Positions 5,771-10,539 of a DNA stretch of 10,539 bases are shown one piece after another. The position numbers and the translations under genes were made by a program. This stretch comes from Phycisphaerae bacterium (GTDB lineage Bacteria > Planctomycetota > Phycisphaerae > Sedimentisphaerales > SG8-4), in contig JAUXAH010000045.1 of assembly GCA_030614945.1 (NCBI GenBank), positions 1 to 10,539 of the forward strand, written 5' to 3'. Position 1 is the first letter of the stretch. Each line of letters opens with the position of its first letter. The notes under the pieces are model-generated. The model saw only the letters and a program-made list of their open reading frames with translations, was not told where the DNA came from and searched no databases.

Positions 5771-6526
5771 TTAAGTCTTGTTTTTATATTTATGGAGGGT
5801 TCGGTGCAGGAGATGTCCCACGATAATAATAATGACCAATAGAGCTATAAGGACCATTGTGGCGTATGAACTGTAGGATGCTACCCGGTCATGGAACTGC
5901 CGCAGAAAAAAGGCCCAGCCAAAAATCGCTGCATAAGTCCCCGCCAGTACAACGGTCATATTAAGCCAGGTTCGCAGCCCTAACATAAAACCAATCACAC
6001 AGCCAACTACCGGTCCGGTCATCCAGAAAGGAAACCATACGAAGACAAATAGCCCGACGATACCATACCTTTGGATTTTGTCCTTGTGAACCTCGGCCGC
6101 ATTGTGGATTCGCTCGAATGTGTTCTTGAGCAATTTGACCACTAATAGATGCCGCCAGCTGAACACAAAAAGGGGATAGAAAATAAGCACCAGGATTGTT
6201 TCAATTATCATACATATTGGGATAACTGTACTGTGTTCAAGGCCCAGGGAATATCCGAAGGCCAGGCCCGCAGCTCGGCCAAACATGATTTCCGTGGCGG
6301 TCATTCCAATAAGAACCTGCGATTCCTCCGGAGACAATAGCAGCTTAACTCCGAGCCACAAAGTGAATATAAATGCCAGAGCAACTCCAGCCAGTAAAAG
6401 ACGACCCTCTGAACTGGCCATAAGAGTCACTTTTACCTGATTTCCCTGCCCTGAATTCAGCTCGCTTGTTGGTTGTTCTGTTTCTACTGCCATTCCTTCA
6501 ATATCCAATCGTCCATAACAATTCAC
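5771..6526 (-). CDS. Putative small multi-drug export family membrane protein
   Basis: 251 residues with a polar N-terminus to about 38 and then membrane segments near 42-62, 75-97, 100-123, 155-180, 186-208 and 222-240. The central part, RYGIVGLFVFVWFPFWMTGP (153-172) followed by a GCVIGFMLGLRTW stretch (175-187), fits the family named 'small multi-drug export protein' (Sm_multidrug_ex), in which this proline- and glycine-rich membrane loop is the most conserved part. The substrate is unknown and the family name is poorly supported experimentally. It should lie in the inner membrane. It stands alone: no neighbour within 600 bases on either side shares its strand closely. The GTG at 6526 has a weak TTAGG 8 bases upstream. 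ATG at 6493 would remove 11 residues, but its AAGGA abuts the codon too closely to act as a ribosome site. Confidence 0.72.
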   Translation of the reverse strand: MNCYGRLDIEGMAVETEQPTSELNSGQGNQVKVTLMASSEGRLLLAGVALAFIFTLWLGVKLLLSPEESQVLIGMTATEIMFGRAAGLAFGYSLGLEHSTVIPICMIIETILVLIFYPLFVFSWRHLLVVKLLKNTFERIHNAAEVHKDKIQRYGIVGLFVFVWFPFWMTGPVVGCVIGFMLGLRTWLNMTVVLAGTYAAIFGWAFFLRQFHDRVASYSSYATMVLIALLVIIIIVGHLLHRTLHKYKNKT

Positions 6527-6620
6527 TATATTAACCTAATATTCTCCATTTGCAAATAAAATGGAATTGCCCCGCACAAATTGTCCAGCACCAAAACGCC
6601 GTGAGCCGAAGCAGTTCGAC

Positions 6621-6662
6621 TGTCCTGAGCAAAAAAAGCCTGTCCTGAGCGCGGTCGAAGGG
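6621..6662. repeat. TGTCCTGAGC direct repeat
   Basis: TGTCCTGAGC occurs at 6621-6630 and 6641-6650. The second copy continues as GCGGTCGAAGGG, part of a 'CCTGAGC..GTCGAAGGG' dispersed element seen in many bacterial intergenic regions. Confidence 0.5.
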
Positions 6663-6706
6663 CCGAAGGGCTCTTTTGGTGCTGCGCACGTCTAATTTGG
6701 TGCGGT

Positions 6707-6731
6707 GTCATTCCCGCGAAAGCAGGAATCC
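6707..6731. repeat. REP-type palindrome
   Basis: GTCATTCCCGCGAAAGCAGG followed by AATCC. It can fold as ATTCC.GC-GAA-AGC.GGAAT with one mismatch. Same family as the core at 5637-5656. Confidence 0.6.
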
Positions 6732-6741
6732 AAATATTTAG

Positions 6742-6761
6742 CCCCCAAATTTATTTGGGGG
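6742..6761. repeat. Perfect CCCCCAAAT hairpin
   Basis: CCCCCAAAT and ATTTGGGGG are perfect 9-base arms around two bases, preceded by TTTAG. A degenerate relative sits at 5447-5476. It lies just beyond the terminator at 6775-6797. Confidence 0.55.
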
Positions 6762-6774
6762 TCAATTAAAAAAC

Positions 6775-6797
6775 AAACCCTGGCTTCGCCAGGGTTT
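6775..6797 (-). terminator. Rho-independent terminator, probably bidirectional
   Basis: AAACCCTGGC-TTC-GCCAGGGTTT is a perfect 10-base stem with a 3-base loop. On the minus strand it is followed by a T-rich tract (GTTTTTTAATT), and on the plus strand by TTTTCC. It probably ends transcripts of the 9428-7164 operon, about 370 bases beyond the last stop codon, since no other minus-strand gene lies between. Confidence 0.7.
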
Positions 6798-6811
6798 TCC
6801 TTACTTGTTAG

Positions 6812-6830
6812 CCCACGGCACTGTCGTGGG
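6812..6830. repeat. CCCACG/CGTGGG hairpin
   Basis: CCCACG (6812-6817) pairs with CGTGGG (6825-6830) around GCACTGT. It sits just upstream of the terminator on the minus-strand transcript. No T-run follows it, so it looks like an accessory stem or intergenic palindrome. Confidence 0.35.
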
Positions 6831-7163
6831 TTCTCTACGCAGGCCGAAGCAATCTCAATCCCAACTCAAAACTAAGCACTAAAAACTCAAAACTATCTCT
6901 TCCCATCCCGCGCATCTGCACTTCGACATTGGACATTCAGATTCGATATTCGAGATTCTTTTTTGTGGACGCCAATTTGCTTTTTTGGTATTTTATGATA
7001 AGAATGATAACAGCACCTGTCAGATCAAACTACATCGAAAAAACTTAAAGTAAATTGACCTTCACGACATACGATATACTATATACGAGATACTAAATCG
7101 GCGGGAATTGCGGGGTTGGAAGGCTGGTATGTAGGAACTTGTAAAATAATTTCAGCCGGTATT

Positions 7164-7982
7164 CTAAACTTTCAAAAACCTAACCTTAGTGTTGAGTATA
7201 CTCTTAAGAAGTTCGAAATCATAATCCATAGTATGTATCGTTATGCCGGGGTACCCATCTCGAGCTTCTATACTAATCACCGCGTCACTAACATTTCTAC
7301 ATGCGTTACCATGAGGAGATTTTCCACCAAGTATAGATTGAGCTTCATTTTGAATTTTTCCCATAGTTCCTTTGGGGTCGTTAGTTTTTGTAAACTTGGA
7401 AGCATCGATTTGGGCCAGATTTTGCAAGTCATCTTGTTTTTCTTGCCAAAAATCATAGATTTTACAGTTATCTGGACACTTATTAGTCGGGATAGACAAA
7501 TAATATCCTTGCGGGAGCTGTTGCGGGACTTCGGCGCCTCGTGTGCAACCAGTCATATCGACTAGTACCGTAGGAATTCCACCGTCATAGAAGAAATTTT
7601 CCCACGCTCCCTCAATTAGTCCTCTTAGACGTCTGAGAATTGGCTTTACTGAATTGAATCTGTTAAATAAGCGTATCACGACATTGTAAGCAAGAGTGTT
7701 AAAAATTCCTTCTCGTTCGAGCTTTTCGGTGCGCTGCTTAGCAACTTCGATGTTCCCAAATTTCCTAAAAAGATTGTAGATAACAATTAGCGTGTTGAGA
7801 ATCTTGGTACGGTACTCTCGCTCAACATAAATGGAACACCGCAACTTTTTTTTAAATAGATCTGCTTGGACTTTTTTGTTGGTTTCCTCATCGGCCCAAT
7901 GCCTCTTTATTTGGGTTGATGTGTCAAGAAAAAAGTAGTCCTTACTATTGTTCATTGACTCGGTGCTATTGGTATTTTTCAA
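7164..7982 (-). CDS. PIN-like nuclease domain protein with a large insert (third gene of operon)
   Basis: 272 residues. The N-terminus has YFFLDTSTQI (17-25), a PIN-type first strand with D20. YVERE (52-56) supplies E54. Near the C-terminus SDAVISIEA (232-240) gives D233, and ITIHTMDYDFELLKSILN (247-264) gives D253 and D255 in the usual 'T.D.DF..l' arrangement. These acidic positions in this order are the metal-binding signature of PIN-domain ribonucleases. I infer a single-strand RNA (or DNA) cleaving role; no known subfamily is recognised. A normal PIN domain is about 130 residues. Here roughly 150 extra residues separate E54 from D233, with a basic helical part (57-120) and cysteines C146, C169 and C173 (CPDNC), with H224 and C228 nearby, a possible metal site. 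TTG 7982 follows AGAAGG and overlaps the upstream gene by 17 bases; ATG 7955 starts 10 bases after that gene's stop and is equally possible. Confidence 0.65.
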   Translation of the reverse strand: MKNTNSTESMNNSKDYFFLDTSTQIKRHWADEETNKKVQADLFKKKLRCSIYVEREYRTKILNTLIVIYNLFRKFGNIEVAKQRTEKLEREGIFNTLAYNVVIRLFNRFNSVKPILRRLRGLIEGAWENFFYDGGIPTVLVDMTGCTRGAEVPQQLPQGYYLSIPTNKCPDNCKIYDFWQEKQDDLQNLAQIDASKFTKTNDPKGTMGKIQNEAQSILGGKSPHGNACRNVSDAVISIEARDGYPGITIHTMDYDFELLKSILNTKVRFLKV

Positions 7983-8700
7983 TGGCCTTCTGGCTCGTTG
8001 GTAATAGGGCTAGTCCCGCCTCTAGGAAGGTTTTATGGAGATCTTGGTAATCTTGTTTGCTGCAACTTGGGCCTTTGTTATAAATGATCTCAACGGCTTT
8101 TTTGAGGAGATCGAGATGATTTCTTGTAATATCCTCGGGGTAGTTGTAATCTAGAACATCCCTTACTAAGGAAACACACCAAGCTAAATATTCTGAATCG
8201 TCATCTTCCAACGAATCTTCTAAATGACCTAATTCTTCTTCGAGAAGCGTGCACATAACTAACCGGCGTCCGACATCATCAAAATCTTGTTCTAGGTCTG
8301 CCAAAAGTTTGGTGACTTTCGAAAGATTTTCCTGATAAGATAATCTGAATTGCTCAGAAGGCGATACTATCGGTTGTGTGGCAAGTTGGGCTCGTTCCCA
8401 AAGGCTTCTATCTTCGTCGAGCTCAAAAACTATATCAGGCATATTCGCTAGCTCACGCCATGAAAGAGACTGCACTCGCGATGAAGCCCTCGGGGTAATC
8501 CACTGCGACGATTGTGAGTAAGCTAGAATCTTTAACCATTGCTCAAGATCGGCCTGTTTGGCTTCAAGCTGCTCGATGCGCCCCACGTTCCGGATCGTCT
8601 GCGGAGATTCCTTCGAGACAGGTTTTTCCCACACATCCAGGCCTGTCTTTTCTGGGCCGACGTCCGTGTCAGGTAATGTACCTTTTGTAAACCTTTTCAT
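7966..8700 (-). CDS. Hypothetical helical protein (second gene of operon)
   Basis: 244 residues, family not recognised. It looks cytosolic and almost entirely helical. A disordered start (1-36) leads to a probable coiled-coil segment (RIEQLEAKQADLEQWLKILA, 41-60), then helices with a strongly acidic stretch (EEELGHLEDSLEDDDSE, 154-170), and a C-terminal helical bundle ending in AIEKYQ. There is no signal peptide, membrane segment or catalytic motif. Its ATG overlaps the stop of the first gene by 4 bases (ATGA), with AAAGG just upstream inside that gene, and its end overlaps the third gene. Such spacing implies translational coupling and a shared function. The acidic, helical character would suit a partner or inhibitor of the PIN-like protein, but this is only inference. 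Confidence 0.75.
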   Translation of the reverse strand: MKRFTKGTLPDTDVGPEKTGLDVWEKPVSKESPQTIRNVGRIEQLEAKQADLEQWLKILAYSQSSQWITPRASSRVQSLSWRELANMPDIVFELDEDRSLWERAQLATQPIVSPSEQFRLSYQENLSKVTKLLADLEQDFDDVGRRLVMCTLLEEELGHLEDSLEDDDSEYLAWCVSLVRDVLDYNYPEDITRNHLDLLKKAVEIIYNKGPSCSKQDYQDLHKTFLEAGLALLPTSQKAIEKYQ

Positions 8701-9428
8701 TTGCCTTTCTTGACCTTCTCAAGATTATCACGCAAATCTGTTAAGGTTTCAATCAACTCTTCGACTTCAGCTTTGTGTAATTCGAGAGTCAATCGGTTCG
8801 GTTCCCGAACTGTGGGAAGCTCCACTGACACTCCTTTGGCTCCCAGTCGGAGTAGGGTTGGATTGCTTCGTAGAGAACTATATGTTAAGGACAAACAGCC
8901 ACACGGGATATCGGAGAGTTTGCCTCTGTCTTGATCGTGTTTTTTGATTACCACTTGCCAAGTCATATTTTCTAAAACAAGACCTTGTGTCGTTCGCCTA
9001 AGCGTTGCGCGTTCTCTAAGATCAGGCGGAACGAGTTCTTTCTTAACCTCCCCTAATCGCCATAAGAACTCATCCATACCAACTTCCTTGAGAATCTCGG
9101 AAGGTATTACTATTTGAATGCCTGTAGTTGGGTCTGAATATGTGGCGGCGTTAACAAGCGAATCAACCTCTGTGCGAATTAGGTTGGAGAATTGTTCACG
9201 TGTCAAATCTTGTTGGAATTTGTCCTTTGGAATGGCTTCTAATTCTTGATTATCAATAACAAGATCGACTCTGCCGCTCGGATCTAGGTCAATAGAAAGC
9301 ACCTTCGACTTTAGAAGGTCTTTAGCCATCGCTAAAGTGGCTGAGAAAACTGCACGGGACTCTTTGCCGGGATGTGGAAATTTACGTTTCTTAGTGCCGG
9401 TTTTCTTTGCTTTTTTGGAAGCAGTCAT
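8697..9428 (-). CDS. Hypothetical protein with basic N-terminal tail (first gene of operon)
   Basis: 243 residues, family not recognised. A lysine-rich tail (KKAKKTGTKKRK, 5-16) suggests contact with nucleic acid or another acidic partner. A helical and strand-forming middle follows, including an alternating stretch (VLSIDLDPSGRVDLVIDN, 43-60) and a second strand-rich part (MTWQVVIKK, 155-163, to VSVELP, 200-205). The end is a charged helix (KAEVEELIETLTDLRDNLEK, 219-238) that could form a coiled coil. C176 and C178 (IPCGCLSL) are the only cysteines. No catalytic signature is visible. The ATG is fixed by GGAGAG 9 bases upstream. A strong double promoter lies at 9590-9633. Codons are richer in A/T at third positions than in the activator or Tat gene, which fits acquisition by transfer. 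Confidence 0.75.
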   Translation of the reverse strand: MTASKKAKKTGTKKRKFPHPGKESRAVFSATLAMAKDLLKSKVLSIDLDPSGRVDLVIDNQELEAIPKDKFQQDLTREQFSNLIRTEVDSLVNAATYSDPTTGIQIVIPSEILKEVGMDEFLWRLGEVKKELVPPDLRERATLRRTTQGLVLENMTWQVVIKKHDQDRGKLSDIPCGCLSLTYSSLRSNPTLLRLGAKGVSVELPTVREPNRLTLELHKAEVEELIETLTDLRDNLEKVKKGK

Positions 9429-9444
9429 GTTCTGCGACTCTCCG

Positions 9445-9527
9445 AAAAGGCAAAATTGACTGAGCCTTTGTTCTTATTATTGTGACAAAAAATCTGAGAA
9501 ATCGGCCTTTTGGGGCACAGAAAAGGC
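9445..9527 (-). promoter_or_regulatory. Leader with competing GCCTTTT stems
   Basis: In the mRNA leader of the operon GCCUUUU occurs at 9527-9521 and again at 9451-9445, with a single AAAAGGC at 9511-9505 between them. The middle copy can pair with either. The downstream GCCUUUU directly abuts the GGAGAG ribosome site (9443-9438), so the alternative fold would place the site at the base of a stem. A regulatory switch is possible but unproven. Confidence 0.3.
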
Positions 9528-9589
9528 ATTTTTATTTATATCGGCTAATTGATTGCCAAAGCTTAATGGTCTCCGAAACAGATATACAA

Positions 9590-9633
9590 ATTATAGCAAA
9601 ATCAATCATATAGTCAAGCAAATATATAGTCAA
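9590..9633 (-). promoter_or_regulatory. Double sigma-70 promoter of the three-gene operon
   Basis: On the minus strand TTGACT (9617-9612) is followed after 16 bases by TATAAT (9595-9590) with an extended -10 TGC just before it. A second TTGACT (9633-9628) is followed after 17 bases by TATGAT (9610-9605), overlapping the first. The word CTTGACTATAT is thus repeated with a 16-base period, so the region may also be an operator. Transcription from the main promoter starts near 9583, giving a leader of about 155 bases. Confidence 0.75.
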
Positions 9634-9800
9634 GGAAAAATTCCTAAAATTTTCTGCCCAAGTTGAGGGGGGGTATCCTACCAGGTGAAGACCCCGCACC
9701 AATTTACCTCCGCCAAAGAAATGCGAGGGCAGGCAGGGCAGCCAAAAAAGGTGCTTTTTTGGCATTTTTGCTAAGAAAGACAGAATTATTATGGTTCTTG

Positions 9801-9870
9801 TCCGTTAAATCCGTGTAAACCTGTGCCAGCGAAAGCGGCTATCCGTGCTAATCCGCGGTTAATAAAGAAT
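9801..9870. repeat. Dispersed ATCCGTG-type repeat
   Basis: TCCGTTAAATCCGTGTAAAC, then ATCCGTGCTAATCCGCGGTT. Same word family as 21-56. Confidence 0.65.
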
Positions 9871-10009
9871 CCCTCTTTTGCCGGCCTGCATAGTCTTATG
9901 CCGGCCATCTCTGATGGCCCAGCGGACGCTGGCCGCAGGCTTCACAGATACTGGTATCGAGAAAGCCGCTGCCAAGTCCGCACCGGCTGGCAAAAAAAAA
10001 TCAGCGTAA

Positions 10010-10060
10010 ATCCGCGCAATCCGCGATTAAAAATTCGTGTTAAATCCGTGTCTAAAAAAA
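10010..10060. repeat. Dispersed ATCCGTG-type repeat
   Basis: GTAAATCCGCGCAATCCGCG followed by TTCGTGTTAAATCCGTGTCT and a run of A. The last part matches the TCCATGTCTAAAAAAA end of the left-hand copy at 21-56. Confidence 0.65.
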
Positions 10061-10218
10061 TCCCCTTTTTAGCCAGCTTCCCAAATGGGGCATTGAAAAA
10101 TGACCTGGCGGATAAGGCCGGGCCTTTCGCAGAAGCTTGCTTCGAGGAAAGGTATGGCCAAAAACGCCAAAGCTGGCAAAAACAAAATCCTTGTCAATCC
10201 TGTTATCCCGTCTAATTC

Positions 10219-10322
10219 TTCTTTGTGCCTTCGTGTCTTCGTGGTTAAATTTAATAAACTCTGCGTTCTCAGCGCTCTCGGCGGTAAAAAAATCCGTGTA
10301 ATCCGCGAAATCTGTGGCTAAT
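10219..10322. repeat. Dispersed CTTCGTGTCTTCGTGG / AATCCGTG repeat cluster
   Basis: Segments TGTGCCTTCGTGTCTTCGTG, CTCTGCGTTCTCAGCG and ATCCGTGTAATCCGCGAAAT follow one another. These are well-known low-complexity intergenic words of planctomycetes and several other phyla. Function unknown. Confidence 0.6.
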
Positions 10323-10397
10323 TTTCAATCAAAAGTGCAGCACCCTAAAACCTAAAATCGGAAAATCCAAAAAATTTTTATCTCCTTTTCTCACATC

Positions 10398-10420
10398 GAG
10401 TTAATCCTGTTTATCCTGTC
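10398..10420. repeat. TTAATCCTGTTTATCCTGTC repeat
   Basis: GAGTTAATCCTGTTTATCCTGTC is a direct double of 'AATCCTGT/TATCCTGT', again of the dispersed intergenic kind. Confidence 0.5.
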
Positions 10421-10539
10421 AAAAAAGCACCAAATTTCGACTCAAACGTGCATGTTCGCCCAATAGTAGAGAGACAGTACAATTTGAAATTTGAAATTCA
10501 CATCGCCAATGAACTATTTAACCATTCACAAGCATCGAG

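Larger units (their letters stand above)
6527..7163. other. Gene-free, repeat-rich spacer with terminator
   Basis: No credible gene. In order it holds two TGTCCTGAGC copies, a REP palindrome, a perfect CCCCCAAAT/ATTTGGGGG hairpin, a terminator, a CCCACG/CGTGGG hairpin, and low-complexity words (AACTCAAAACTAAGCACTAA, GATTCGATATTCGAGATTC, ACGATATACTATATACGAGA) of the dispersed type. Confidence 0.6.
9634..10539. other. Gene-free, repeat-rich right flank
   Basis: About 900 bases without a credible gene. They hold several copies of the ATCCGTGTAAATCC / AATCCGCGGTTAAT word family, a 'CTTCGTGTCTTCGTGGTTAA' segment, GCCGGC-type short palindromes near 9880-9905, and a TTAATCCTGTTTATCCTGTC segment. 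Short frames across it are rich in repeat-derived residues and lack ribosome sites. Confidence 0.6.

Noticed and set aside
6526..6711. 61-codon minus-strand ORF
   Set aside because: It is made of a dispersed CCTGAGC..GTCGAAGGG repeat (RPRSGQAFF-type translation), typical of repeat-derived false ORFs.
7116..7565. 149-codon plus-strand ORF
   Set aside because: It lies antisense to the PIN-like gene, which has the better ribosome context, operon overlaps and domain signature. Its own translation is hydrophobic shadow sequence.
9532..9765. 77-codon minus-strand ORF
   Set aside because: It runs across the double promoter of the operon and repeat-like DNA, with no ribosome site or family.
9823..10321. 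Plus-strand ORFs of 130 and 73 codons
   Set aside because: They are built from ATCCGTG and CTTCGTG repeats (SRQVRTGWQKK, NPRNPRLKIR), with no conserved domain.

Overview
The window looks like uncultured Planctomycetota, probably the Phycisphaerae/Sedimentisphaerales side. This is an inference from four things seen together: a Tat-exported sugar-isomerase-like protein, a PEP-CTERM (exosortase) substrate with internal 'LSTD..LGGLSF' repeats, a CBS-domain sigma-54 activator, and long gene-free stretches filled with low-complexity dispersed repeats (variants of 'GTGTTAATCCGTG', 'CTTCGTGTCTTCGTGG', 'AAATCG' heptamers and REP-type palindromes).

Layout. Positions 1-200 hold a dispersed repeat and a sigma-70-like promoter. 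Positions 201-1658 (+) encode a Tat-exported protein of the L-fucose/L-arabinose isomerase-like group. It converges on 1684-2469 (-), a PEP-CTERM protein carrying an unexpected helical domain ahead of its signal peptide. Positions 2470-3219 contain no intact gene. They hold a minus-strand ORF broken by an amber codon (2501-2845), a near-perfect sigma-54 promoter (2900-2915) pointing at the PEP-CTERM gene, and an array of TGAGAC sites including a perfect 10-bp-arm inverted repeat (3144-3205). Next to that array ends 3220-5121 (-), a sigma-54 enhancer-binding protein with four CBS domains in place of a receiver domain. Together these look like a self-contained circuit: nucleotide-sensing activator, upstream activating sites, sigma-54 promoter and surface-protein gene.

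Positions 5122-5770 are non-coding and repeat-rich. Positions 5771-6526 (-) encode a membrane protein of the small multi-drug export type. Positions 6527-7163 are again repeats, with a clear terminator hairpin at 6775-6797.

Positions 9428-7164 (-) form a tight three-gene operon with overlapping ends. It has a strong double sigma-70 promoter (9590-9633), is visibly richer in A/T-ending codons than its neighbours, and is bounded by repeat-rich DNA on both sides. Its first two genes match nothing I recognise. The third has the acidic signature of a PIN-like nuclease interrupted by a long cysteine-containing insert. It is the best candidate here for an undescribed system, possibly defensive or toxin-antitoxin-like, but that is inference. 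Positions 9634-10539 contain only dispersed repeats.
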